Shown here piece after piece: positions 44,825 to 53,364 of a DNA stretch of 64,000 nt. The position numbers were made by a program, and so were the translations under genes. Location of the stretch: the NCBI GenBank assembly GCA_003605055.1, contig QZKP01000031.1, forward strand, positions 1 to 64,000, read 5' to 3'. Below the pieces are notes generated by a model, which saw only the letters and a list, made by a program, of their open reading frames with translations, had not been told where the DNA came from and ran no database searches. The stretch comes from Desulfarculus sp. (GTDB lineage: Bacteria; Desulfobacterota; Desulfarculia; Desulfarculales; Desulfarculaceae). The stretch's first letter is position 1. Each line of letters starts with the position of its first letter.

Positions 44825-45761
44825 TCTGGCCCACAGACCGGTGCTGGTCACCGGCGCGGCCGGGTTCATCGGCCGGCACCTGCTGCCCCGCCTGCGGGCG
44901 CGGGGGGCGCTGGTGGTGGCCCTGGACGAGAGGCCGCCAGAGGGCGCGGCCTTTGATCCGAACGTGACTTGGCTGGCGGGCTCGGTGCAGGTGGAGGCGG
45001 ACCTGACCCGGGCCCTGGAGACCCTGCCGGCCGGCGAGGCGGTGTTGTTTCACCTGGCCGGCTGGAGCCACGTGGAACAATGCGAGAATGACCCGGCCGG
45101 CGCCAGGGCGCTCAACGTGGAGGCGGCCCTGAATGTCGCCGGGCTTTGGCGCGCCCAGGGCTATAGCAAGATGGTTTTTCCCTCTACAGCCCTGGTATAT
45201 GCGCCCGCCTGCGACGGCAGGTCGCACGAGGAGGATGATCCCGTGCAACCGGCTGGCGTTTACACCCAGAACAAATTAGAGGCTGAGCAAAGGCTATGCG
45301 CCCTGGCCAGAGTAAAGGGCTTGTCCATTGAGATAGCCCGTCTGAGCCAAATCTATGGACCCGGCGCAGCCGGCGACACGGTAGTGGCTCAGGCCATAGG
45401 TCATGCCTTGGCTGGTGATCCGCCGGTGATGCGCAAGCCCGGCGAGGTGCTAGACTTCATTCACGTACAGGACGTGGCTGAGGGTTTGTTGCGTCTGGCC
45501 CTGCTGCCAGAAACCGTTGGTTGTCAGGTGGTGAACCTCTCCAGCGGCCGCGGACACAGCGTGGGGCAGATGGCGGAGATGGTCAGGCAAATGGCTGGCA
45601 TCCATGAGGGGTCCCCGCAGGTAATGGGTCAGAAAGCCGCTAATAAGGTCCTGGTGTTGAACAACACCAGGCTGAAAGCCCTGACCGGCTGGCAGCCGGA
45701 GTACGACCTGGCCGCCGGCCTGGCCCAGACCTGGCAGGAAATGAAGGGACGCCGTGGCTAA
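44814..45761 (+). CDS. NAD-dependent epimerase/dehydratase
   Basis: A 315-residue extended SDR with T-G-A-A-G-F-I-G-R near residue 14, F-P-S-T-A-L-V-Y for the catalytic Ser/Thr and Y-T-Q-N-K with the Tyr/Lys pair intact. It overlaps the synthase gene by 11 bases and the LegG-like gene by 8, so it belongs to the same operon. It is an extra SDR beyond the standard legionaminic set and might reduce or epimerise a related sugar. The third quarter is less GC-rich than its ends, hinting at a composite origin. Confidence 0.86.
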   Translation: MASNLAHRPVLVTGAAGFIGRHLLPRLRARGALVVALDERPPEGAAFDPNVTWLAGSVQVEADLTRALETLPAGEAVLFHLAGWSHVEQCENDPAGARALNVEAALNVAGLWRAQGYSKMVFPSTALVYAPACDGRSHEEDDPVQPAGVYTQNKLEAEQRLCALARVKGLSIEIARLSQIYGPGAAGDTVVAQAIGHALAGDPPVMRKPGEVLDFIHVQDVAEGLLRLALLPETVGCQVVNLSSGRGHSVGQMAEMVRQMAGIHEGSPQVMGQKAANKVLVLNNTRLKALTGWQPEYDLAAGLAQTWQEMKGRRG

Positions 45762-46941
45762 GCGCAAGATCGCCATCTTCACCGGCAACCGGGCCGAGTA
45801 CGGCCTGCAGAAGCCGGTGATCCAGGCCGTGTACGATCACCCGGAGCTGGAGCCCTATCTGCTGGTGGGCGGGGCGCACCTGAACGAGGACTTCGGCCTG
45901 ACCAAGCAGGAGATCGCCCGGGACGGCTTCAAGGTCTTTGCCGAGGTCAAGATAGATTTGCCCCAGGACAACCTGGTGGGCACGGCCCAGGCCATCGGCA
46001 CCGGCATCCTCAACCTCAGCCGCACCCTGGCCGAGCTCAAGCCCGACTTCCTGGTGGTGTACGCCGACCGCTTCGAGGGCTTCGCCGCGGTGATCACCGG
46101 CAGCCAGATGGGCATCCCCACCGCACATATAGAGGGCGGGGACATCACCGAGGGCGGGGCCTTGGACGACATGGTGCGCCACGCCATGACCAAGCTGGCC
46201 CACCTGCACTTCACCACCAACGAGCAGGCCGCCGAGCGGGTGCGCCGCCTGGGCGAGGAGCCTTGGCGGGTGCACAACGTGGGCTTCCCGGCCCTGGACC
46301 TGATCGCCAAGGGCGACCTGGCTACGCCGGCCGAGCTGGCCCAGCGCCTGGGCCTGGACCCGGCCCGGCCTCTGGTGATCTTCACCCAGCACTCGGTGAC
46401 CACCGAGTTCGAGCAGGCCCTGGCCCAGTTGGAGCCCTCGTTGCAGGCCCTGGAGGAGCTGGCCGGCCGCGGCGTGCAGGTGATCGCCACCTATCCCAAC
46501 AACGATGCCGGCGGCATGCGCATCATCAAGCGCCTGGAGCAATGGGCCGCCCAGGGCCTGCCCGGCGTGCAGGTGCAGGGCAGCCTGGGGCGCTACATTT
46601 ACCACGGGGTGCTGAACCTCTGCGGCCGGGAGGGCCGGGGGGCCTGCCTGGGCAACTCCTCCAGCGGCATCAAGGAGACCCCGGCCCTGGGCTGCCCGGC
46701 GGTGAACATCGGTAGCCGCCAGCAGGGCCGGCTGCGGGCGGCCAACGTCATCGACACCGGCTACGACCGCGACGAGATCCTGGCCGCCGCCGACAAGGCC
46801 CTCTGGGACGAGGCCTTCCGGGATCTGTGCCGCACCTGCCGCAACCCTTACGGCCAAGGCGACGCTGGCGCCCGCATCGCCCAGGTGCTGGCGCAGGCGG
46901 AGCTGGGCCCGGCACTGATCCAGAAGAAGATGACCTACTGA
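45754..46941 (+). CDS. legG: UDP/GDP-GlcNAc 2-epimerase, hydrolysing (NeuC/LegG-like)
   Basis: A 395-residue GT-B-fold epimerase that releases the 2-epimer sugar used by the synthase. G-N-R-A-E-Y-G-L at the N-terminus, A-H-I-E-G-G-D-I-T-E-G-G, H-N-V-G-F-P-A-L and G-N-S-S-S-G-I-K-E mark the NeuC/LegG branch rather than WecB. The start is GTG at 45754, inside the end of the preceding gene. Together with the LegB- and LegI-like genes it supports a legionaminic-type pathway. Confidence 0.92.
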   Translation: MAKRKIAIFTGNRAEYGLQKPVIQAVYDHPELEPYLLVGGAHLNEDFGLTKQEIARDGFKVFAEVKIDLPQDNLVGTAQAIGTGILNLSRTLAELKPDFLVVYADRFEGFAAVITGSQMGIPTAHIEGGDITEGGALDDMVRHAMTKLAHLHFTTNEQAAERVRRLGEEPWRVHNVGFPALDLIAKGDLATPAELAQRLGLDPARPLVIFTQHSVTTEFEQALAQLEPSLQALEELAGRGVQVIATYPNNDAGGMRIIKRLEQWAAQGLPGVQVQGSLGRYIYHGVLNLCGREGRGACLGNSSSGIKETPALGCPAVNIGSRQQGRLRAANVIDTGYDRDEILAAADKALWDEAFRDLCRTCRNPYGQGDAGARIAQVLAQAELGPALIQKKMTY

Positions 46942-46960
46942 GGCCTGTGGGCGGTGAGCC

Positions 46961-48208
46961 GTGCTCAAGCTGCTAGATGATTTTCCCGGCGCCAATATCG
47001 GGCCGGGTCAAGTGGACGGCAACCGAGTGCGGCTGCGCCTGCGGCGCGATCCCGTTACCCGGGCCGACGGCGCCCGCCACGACTACAACTACCACTTCGT
47101 CTTCGGCCTGCAGAACCAGGGCCCTGCTCCCTGCCGCGCACAGGTGGGCATCGAGGCCGAGGGCCCGCAGGGGCTCAGCCAGCGGCCCCTGCTCTACGCC
47201 GCGGCCACCCTGGAAGAGGAGTTCGCGCCAGCTAATGTAGGGGCCCGCTATGACGGCGGCCGCGCCTACTGGCTGGAGCTGGACCTGGCCGCCGGCCAGA
47301 GCCTCTATCTGGCCAACACCTATTTTCAGCCGCCGGCCCGGCTGGCGGCGCGGCTGGCCGAGCTGGCCGCGGCCGGCGGGGCCCGGGCCGAGGCGTACGG
47401 CCACAGCCTGCAGGGCAGGGATTTAGTGGCCTATCACTACCCGGCCGCCCAGGGCCCTGAGCAGGCCTGCGTGTTCATCACCAGCGGCTTCCATCCGCCC
47501 GAGCCCGACACCCTGGCCAGCCAGGCCGTCATGCAGTGGCTGGCCTCGCCCCAGGCCAGCGAGGCGCGCCAGCGCCTGTCATTCTGCCTGGCGCCCATGG
47601 TGAACCCGGATGGCTTTTTCTTGGGCACCCAGGGGCACAACGCGGCCGGAGTGAATTTTTACTGGGAGTTCCGGCCGGAGCGGGCAGAGCGTATCCCCGA
47701 GGCTGCGGCCCTGTGGGCCCTGGCCCAGCGCCTGCAGCCGGCGCTGTACTTCGACTTCCACGCCTACACCTTCCAGGGCGCGGCCAAGGCCGCCGGCCCC
47801 TATCTGAAGCCGCAGTGGCACTACCGGGGCTTGGCGGTGCGCACCCTGGCCGCGGACATGGAGCGCCGCCTGCTGGAGTTCACGGGCGGGGCCTGCATGC
47901 GCGGGGCCTCGCCCCTGGCCCTGACCACCCTGCAATCCCGGCTCACCCGGCGCTTCAACACCGTCACCTTTGCCAAGTACCACCTGCACCTGGGCCAGGG
48001 CCTGGAGGCCTGCCGTGAGCACGGCCGCCAGGTGGTGGCCGCCGCGGCCCTGGCCATGCTGGACGCGGATCTGACCCGCACGGCGGACATCCTGGCGGCG
48101 CCCTACGGCCGTCAGCCCCGTGACCCGCTGCGCAGCCTGGCCGGCTGGAGCCAGGCCCTGTGGGAGGGGCCCAGCAAGGGATTCCTGCGGCCGCTGTTGG
48201 GCCGCTAG
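46961..48208 (+). CDS. M14-type zinc carboxypeptidase-like protein
   Basis: A 415-residue protein. An N-terminal beta domain (about 1-125) precedes a peptidase M14 domain with zinc ligands H178-x-x-E181 and H267, and N215-P-D-G, N-x-x-G-V-N as substrate-binding segments, close to the cytosolic carboxypeptidase (M14D) branch. At the expected catalytic glutamate the sequence reads T-V-T-F-A-K, with no Glu, so activity or substrate may differ. The start is GTG at 46961, 20 bases after LegG, so it is probably in the same operon. It might act as an amidase or deacylase on a sugar; this is a guess. Confidence 0.75.
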   Translation: MLKLLDDFPGANIGPGQVDGNRVRLRLRRDPVTRADGARHDYNYHFVFGLQNQGPAPCRAQVGIEAEGPQGLSQRPLLYAAATLEEEFAPANVGARYDGGRAYWLELDLAAGQSLYLANTYFQPPARLAARLAELAAAGGARAEAYGHSLQGRDLVAYHYPAAQGPEQACVFITSGFHPPEPDTLASQAVMQWLASPQASEARQRLSFCLAPMVNPDGFFLGTQGHNAAGVNFYWEFRPERAERIPEAAALWALAQRLQPALYFDFHAYTFQGAAKAAGPYLKPQWHYRGLAVRTLAADMERRLLEFTGGACMRGASPLALTTLQSRLTRRFNTVTFAKYHLHLGQGLEACREHGRQVVAAAALAMLDADLTRTADILAAPYGRQPRDPLRSLAGWSQALWEGPSKGFLRPLLGR

Positions 48209-48229
48209 GGTCGCTTGCTGTAAGGGGGC

Positions 48230-50509
48230 TCAGCGCAGAGTCAGGCGGTCTAGGGCCGCGGCGTCGCGGCCGTTGTGCGAGAGCATCTGCACCCGTAGGG
48301 TGTGCCTGCCCGGCGGCACCGGGAAGGGCAGCCGGTAATCCCGCCAGTCGGAGACGCCCACCGACAGCCGGCCCATCTTCCGGCCGTCCAGATAAAAGGC
48401 GATTACCGGCGGCTCTTTGCCCCGCGGCGGCCGGTCGTAACGGCAGGCCCTGACGATCAGCTCGCTGGCCCGGCCCACGATGCGCACCTGCCCTGACTCG
48501 CCGGGCCGCCGCAGCACCAGCAGCACCGGCTGATCAAAGTAGTCGCCGTAGAGAGGGGCCCTGCCGGTGTACATGGTCTCGGCCTGCACCTCGCCACTGG
48601 GCAGGTGCCGGCCCAGCAGGATCAGCCCGGCCCCCACGGCCAGAATCAGGCATAGGCCCCACAGCGCCGGCCGCAGCAGGCCAGGCCGCTGGCGGGGCCT
48701 GCCGGGCTGGGGATCGCGCCAAAGGTACGCGGCCGCCGCCGCGGCAATGCCTAGCCAGGGCAGGGCCGGCGCCAGGCTGGGCCAGATGGGGTCGCTGAAG
48801 GCCGGGAAGAAACGGTGCAGCACGCTGTCAAAAAGGCCCCCCAGCCAGGCCAGCAGGTTGTTGACGCCCAGGCGGCGGTGCAGGACCCACTGCGGGATCA
48901 GGGTGAAGACCAGGCTGGCCAGGGCGCTGAGCCCGGCCAGGGTGGCCAGCAGCCAGCGCCAGAAATAGCCGGTCCGATCCAGGGCGGGCAGGGCCCACAG
49001 GGCCAGGAGGGGCAGCATCGGGGCCAGGAAGCGCCCGGGCGGGGCGAAGCCGCCGTCCCACTGCAGCCAGCGCCAGGCCGCCACCAGGCCCAGGGTGACC
49101 AGGAAGACGCACAGCGAGTAGGTCAGCATGGCCGGGCGGTCCCGGCCGAAGCGGGCCGCGCCGGCCAGGCCCAGGAACAGCCAGGGGGCGTAGGTGAGCA
49201 GGCCGAACTGCTGGTCCAAGAGCAGGGCCGGCATGGACAACAGGAAGCGGTCGGCTTGGAAGGGGCGCAACTGATAGAGGTACACTTCCAGGCGTTCCAG
49301 GCCGGGTGTCTTTAGAATGGCCGCGATCATCGCTGCCGCTGCCAAGGCCAAGCAGGCCAGCCCCCCCCAGACCAACCAGCGGCGCAGGTTCGGCCGCTTT
49401 TTATACAGAGCCAGCCAGGCGGCCAGGGCCAGGCCCAGGGCGGTGGGGATAAGGCGGAACTTGCACAGCGCCGCCGCCAGGGCCATGCCGGCCAAGGCGG
49501 CCAGCCGCCAAGCGGTGCGCCGCTCCAGGTCCAGGAGCAGCCACAGCCCGGCCAGGCTGAACAGGGCCCCCAGGACGGCGGGGTACACGTGCTGGGTGAA
49601 GGTGAGCATGGGCAGGCACAGGCCCAGGAGCAGGGACCCGGCCAGAGCCACCCGCGGCCGGTAGCCCAGGCGCAGGGCCAGGTTGGCGAAGAGCCCCACG
49701 GTGGCCGCCCCGGCCAGGCAGAGCACGGCCAGGGCCCCCACCCGGCCGGCCAACCCGAAGCCGGGGGCCAGCAGCAGGGTGAAGGCCCAAGACTCGCGCA
49801 GCGGCGCGCCCAGGGCGTTGCTCCAGCGGCCCCAGTAAAAGGCCAGGCGCTGGGCGGGCTGGGCCGCGTCGCCAAAAGGCAGGCCCAGGCCGGCCAGCAA
49901 CCGGTCGGTCTGGATCAGGTAGATGGTCTCGTCGCCGCTGGTGCTCACCGCCTGCACCACCCAGAACACGCAGGCCAGGTACAGGGACAGGCAGAGCAGG
50001 CCGCAACCCCGGGCCAGCCCGGCCCGGGGCGGCGAGGCCTGCTCCGCGGCGGCCGCCTGCCAGAGCATGGCCCCGGCCAGGCCGGCCTTGACCGTCAGAG
50101 CCAGAAGATAAGCCAGGCCGCACCACAGGGGCCAGGCCGGCGGGTGCAGGCCGCTGAACAACACAAGCACGGGCAGGGCCAAGTAGGTGAACCAGTCCCA
50201 GGACAGGAAGCGCCGGGCCTGGCCTGGCGCGCGGCCGCCGCACCAGGCGGCCAGCAGATGGCCGGCGGCGCTGGTCAAAAACAGGCCCAGAGGGGCCAGG
50301 CCGGCCAGGAACCAGCGCCAGCCGCCGGGCCGGTCCAGGCCCAGCAGGGGGCTCAGGGCCCCGGCTGGGGAGTCAGGCAGCCGGCCGTAGAGCAGCAGCC
50401 GCAATAGCAGGGCCCAGGCCAGCACCAGGGCCAGCTTGAGCAGCAGGCCGCGCCAGAGGGCTTCTCTGTCGGGCGCGGCAGAGGGCGCCTGTTCCTGGGC
50501 GGGGCTCAT
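48230..50509 (-). CDS. Large multi-pass GT-C-like membrane protein
   Basis: A 759-residue protein with some sixteen hydrophobic segments and an extracytoplasmic loop S-T-S-G-D-E-T-I-Y near residue 190, the acidic loop seen in GT39/GT83-type transferases. The last about 130 residues form a soluble beta-rich domain with D-G-R-K-M-G and P-P-G-R-H-T-L. It converges on the M14-like gene with 21 bases between and no terminator. Its start lies about 140 bases past the terminator of the next operon. It likely takes part in glycan transfer, with unknown substrate. Confidence 0.65.
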   Translation of the reverse strand: MSPAQEQAPSAAPDREALWRGLLLKLALVLAWALLLRLLLYGRLPDSPAGALSPLLGLDRPGGWRWFLAGLAPLGLFLTSAAGHLLAAWCGGRAPGQARRFLSWDWFTYLALPVLVLFSGLHPPAWPLWCGLAYLLALTVKAGLAGAMLWQAAAAEQASPPRAGLARGCGLLCLSLYLACVFWVVQAVSTSGDETIYLIQTDRLLAGLGLPFGDAAQPAQRLAFYWGRWSNALGAPLRESWAFTLLLAPGFGLAGRVGALAVLCLAGAATVGLFANLALRLGYRPRVALAGSLLLGLCLPMLTFTQHVYPAVLGALFSLAGLWLLLDLERRTAWRLAALAGMALAAALCKFRLIPTALGLALAAWLALYKKRPNLRRWLVWGGLACLALAAAAMIAAILKTPGLERLEVYLYQLRPFQADRFLLSMPALLLDQQFGLLTYAPWLFLGLAGAARFGRDRPAMLTYSLCVFLVTLGLVAAWRWLQWDGGFAPPGRFLAPMLPLLALWALPALDRTGYFWRWLLATLAGLSALASLVFTLIPQWVLHRRLGVNNLLAWLGGLFDSVLHRFFPAFSDPIWPSLAPALPWLGIAAAAAAYLWRDPQPGRPRQRPGLLRPALWGLCLILAVGAGLILLGRHLPSGEVQAETMYTGRAPLYGDYFDQPVLLVLRRPGESGQVRIVGRASELIVRACRYDRPPRGKEPPVIAFYLDGRKMGRLSVGVSDWRDYRLPFPVPPGRHTLRVQMLSHNGRDAAALDRLTLR

Positions 50510-50649
50510 GCCTACAAGTCCCTCGTTGGGTCGGCGGTGTGGTAAAGGAAGCCCAGCCTCCCAGGCTCCTGGCCGGGTTAGCTCTTACCTTACTCCTTTT
50601 GCCGGGCGGACAACAACTCGGCTTGGCCCCTCGACCCGGGCGCACCCCC

Positions 50650-50680
50650 AAAAAAAGCCCGCCGCAAAAGGCGGCGGGCG
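50650..50680 (-). terminator. Rho-independent terminator of the glutamate synthase operon
   Basis: On the minus strand a GC-only stem of nine pairs (GCCCGCCGC against GCGGCGGGC) with a short T-rich loop is followed directly by seven T. It starts about 22 bases after the stop of the amidotransferase subunit gene. Confidence 0.92.
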
Positions 50681-50701
50681 GTAGGGGACGTTTCCGGAGG
50701 G

Positions 50702-53362
50702 TTATTCGGGCGGGGACTGCTTGGCCAGCACGGCCAGGCGCACCGCGCCCACCTTGCGGTACACCTCCAGGGGCGAGCGCCGCACGCCGTCCACGGTCAA
50801 GAGATCCCGCTCGATGGAGATGCCGAAGTGGCGCTGATTGGCCTCCAGGTAGGGCAGGATCAGGTTCCAGTCCGCCTCGGTCATCTCCACGAACTGGCCG
50901 CCGTTGAGCTGGCGCTCCACCAGTTTTTGGTGCGGGTCGCGCACGAAGATGGCCCCGCCGCTGGCCAGGGAAAACAGGTTGGAGCCGGGGTAGGGGGTCT
51001 CCTGGCTCTGCACCCGGCCCTGGTCGTCAAAGGCCACGCCGTTGAGGATCACGAAGCCGCCGCCCTTGTGCGGGTCGCCGGCCATGAAGGACTCGGCCAG
51101 GAAATCCAGGCAGGTGCCGTTGATCACCACCCGCGGCCGGCCCACGGCGTTGATCAGGGGCCGGCCGGCGCCGTTGCCCATGATGAAGACATCGCCGCCC
51201 TTGGCCCCGTACATGAAGGCCTGGCCCACGTCGCCGTGCACCACCAGGGTGCCCTGCTTCAGAATCTGGCCCAACTGGTCCTGGCCGTTGCCGTGTATCT
51301 GTATTTCCAGGCCGTCGATGCCCGAGGCCAGGTAGTCGCCCGAGGCGCCGTAGAGGTCCAGACGCACGCCCTGGGTCTCCGGGCCCAGGCCGCAGCCCTG
51401 GAAGCGCTGGCCCTTGAGGCCGTAGATGATGAAGCGCCGCCAGCCCTGGCGATAGGCCTGCACCTCCAGGCGGGCGTCGCAGGATTCGCCCTCGGGCGGG
51501 AAGCTGCGCGCGAATATGACCAGCACCTCTTCTCCGGGCAGGGGAGGGCGCAGGTCGCCGAGGCTGTCCCAGGTAATGCGGGCGTAGCGGCGGCCGGCCT
51601 TATCGCCGATGGCCGGCAGCCCGTCCAGGATGCGGTCTATGGTCCCGCGCGCCATTTGCAAGAGCAAGGAGCGCTTCATCTGGCCGGTGTCGTAGCGCCG
51701 GTCGTTGAGCAGGGTGAGCAGCTCCAGGGCCCAGGCCACGCCGCCGTCGCCACGCTGGGCCACGGCCTGGGCCTGCTCCAGCAGCCAGGCGAGCTGGGCG
51801 AATCCCCAGCCGGCCATGGCCCCGGCCACGGCCGCGAACACCTCCCGCGGGTCATTGGCGGGAGCGGTGGCCAGGCTCTGGGCCAGCTCCGCGGGCTGGG
51901 CCGGCTGGCCGGCGGTGAGCCCGGGCTCCAGGCGCCACTGGCCGGGTTCGCCCTTGATAGGCTTGCCGAACTTGTCCGCGCAGGACAGCACCGTGCCGCC
52001 GCCGTTCTGGCTCACCGTGAACACGAAGGCGCCGCCGTCGGTGTGGCTGCCGCCGCGGGCGTTCCAGTAGCGGTCGGCCACCAGCCTGAAGCGCGGGTCC
52101 TCCTCGTGCAGGGAGAGCAGGGTGGCGTCTATGGCCTGCTTTTCCGAGGCCACCAGGCCGATGGACACGTCGCCCTCCTGCAGGGCGAATACCTGGGGCC
52201 GCAGCATGGAGGTGTCGGTGATGCCCATGAGCTGGTACTGGCCCTGGTCCGGCTGGGACCGGGCGATGATGAAGAACCAGGGGCCGTCGGGCGAGCCGTG
52301 CATGTGCAGGGCCTGGATGGCCCGGTAGATGGGCTGCTTCTCTTGGGGCAGGCGGTCGAAGTCCAGCTCCGTGGTGGGGGCCATGGCCTCGATCACGTAC
52401 TCCAGGGGGTAGTGGTAGATGCGGGTCCACAGGTCGAATAGGAGCACCGCCACCTCGGTGTCGGTGAGGAACTGGGTGGCGATGCCGTGCTGGCGCAGGT
52501 ACTCGCTGACGCTGTAGTAGTTGGCGAAGTCCCCGTTGTGCACCAGGGCCTCGTTGAGTCCGATGAAGGGGTGGCTGCCGCCCGGGTGCCAGACGCGGCC
52601 CTTGGTGGGGTAGCGCTGGTGGGCGATCCAGATGTGGGCCTGGAAGTCATCCATGCCGTAGTACTGCACCACGTTCTCGGCGTAGCCCACGATCTTGAAG
52701 ATCAACAGGTTGCGGGCGTGGGAGAGCACAAAGGCCCGCTTCTCGCCCAGGGAGGTGTAGAAGGCGTTGTTGAGCCCCACCGTGTTGCGGGAGATGAACT
52801 CGTCCTCGATGGGGCGGTGCTCCACGCCCTCCAGCCCGTTGTCCTGGGCGAACTTGGCCAGCGCCCGCTCCTTGACCCGCACGAAGTAGCGCACCACGTC
52901 CGGCGGTTGCACCTCCAGGCCCCAGTCGCGGTGGTCGCCCTGAGTCTGTACGCGGGCCTTGTGGTGGATGTCCAAGTAGGGGCTGATGCACTGGGCCTCC
53001 ACCTCGTTCTCGGCCTGGGGGTCCAGCAGGGCCACCTGCAGCAGGTAGTCATTTTCCAGGGTGGCCTGGTCCACGCCCAGTTGCTCCGGGTTCAGGCAGG
53101 CCGCGGCGATGCCGCCTCCTTTGCCGTTGCCCCGGTTGTGCATCTGCATGGAGGGCTCAAAGATGTGGCGGCCGCGCACCGGCACGCTGGCCGCGAAGCC
53201 CACCACCCCGCAGCCGCCTTCTTCGGCGGCCTTCTGGGGCGACAGGGGCGGGGCCGCGGCCGCCTGTCGGCGGCGGTGGGTCAAGATCGCCTCGGTGAAG
53301 CGGCGCAGTTGCTCCGGGGAGGGGAGGGGCCGCTGGCCATGGGTGGTGGATAGCCGGGACAT
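50702..53362 (-). CDS. Glutamate synthase amidotransferase + GXGXG domain protein
   Basis: About 886 residues joining two parts of the glutamate synthase alpha subunit. A class II glutamine amidotransferase domain begins at G-G-C51-G-V-V-G-F, with R-N-G-K-like binding segments, and runs to about residue 430; the GXGXG beta-helix domain is near 610-800 (repeats such as H-G-N-G-Q-D, H-G-D-V-G and M-G-N-G-A-G). C51 must be made N-terminal by cleavage if it is the nucleophile. The FMN-binding part is encoded by the gene just upstream. ATG at 53362 has GGAGGAG six bases before it; the frame is open to 53527 but would overlap. Confidence 0.88.
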   Translation of the reverse strand: MSRLSTTHGQRPLPSPEQLRRFTEAILTHRRRQAAAAPPLSPQKAAEEGGCGVVGFAASVPVRGRHIFEPSMQMHNRGNGKGGGIAAACLNPEQLGVDQATLENDYLLQVALLDPQAENEVEAQCISPYLDIHHKARVQTQGDHRDWGLEVQPPDVVRYFVRVKERALAKFAQDNGLEGVEHRPIEDEFISRNTVGLNNAFYTSLGEKRAFVLSHARNLLIFKIVGYAENVVQYYGMDDFQAHIWIAHQRYPTKGRVWHPGGSHPFIGLNEALVHNGDFANYYSVSEYLRQHGIATQFLTDTEVAVLLFDLWTRIYHYPLEYVIEAMAPTTELDFDRLPQEKQPIYRAIQALHMHGSPDGPWFFIIARSQPDQGQYQLMGITDTSMLRPQVFALQEGDVSIGLVASEKQAIDATLLSLHEEDPRFRLVADRYWNARGGSHTDGGAFVFTVSQNGGGTVLSCADKFGKPIKGEPGQWRLEPGLTAGQPAQPAELAQSLATAPANDPREVFAAVAGAMAGWGFAQLAWLLEQAQAVAQRGDGGVAWALELLTLLNDRRYDTGQMKRSLLLQMARGTIDRILDGLPAIGDKAGRRYARITWDSLGDLRPPLPGEEVLVIFARSFPPEGESCDARLEVQAYRQGWRRFIIYGLKGQRFQGCGLGPETQGVRLDLYGASGDYLASGIDGLEIQIHGNGQDQLGQILKQGTLVVHGDVGQAFMYGAKGGDVFIMGNGAGRPLINAVGRPRVVINGTCLDFLAESFMAGDPHKGGGFVILNGVAFDDQGRVQSQETPYPGSNLFSLASGGAIFVRDPHQKLVERQLNGGQFVEMTEADWNLILPYLEANQRHFGISIERDLLTVDGVRRSPLEVYRKVGAVRLAVLAKQSPPE

Positions 53363-53364
53363 GT

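Noticed and set aside
50828-52441. Long plus-strand open frame (537 codons) opposite the amidotransferase subunit gene
   Set aside because: It is antisense to a well supported gene, has Val/Gly/Gln-rich composition typical of the opposite strand of GC-rich genes, and matches no family.
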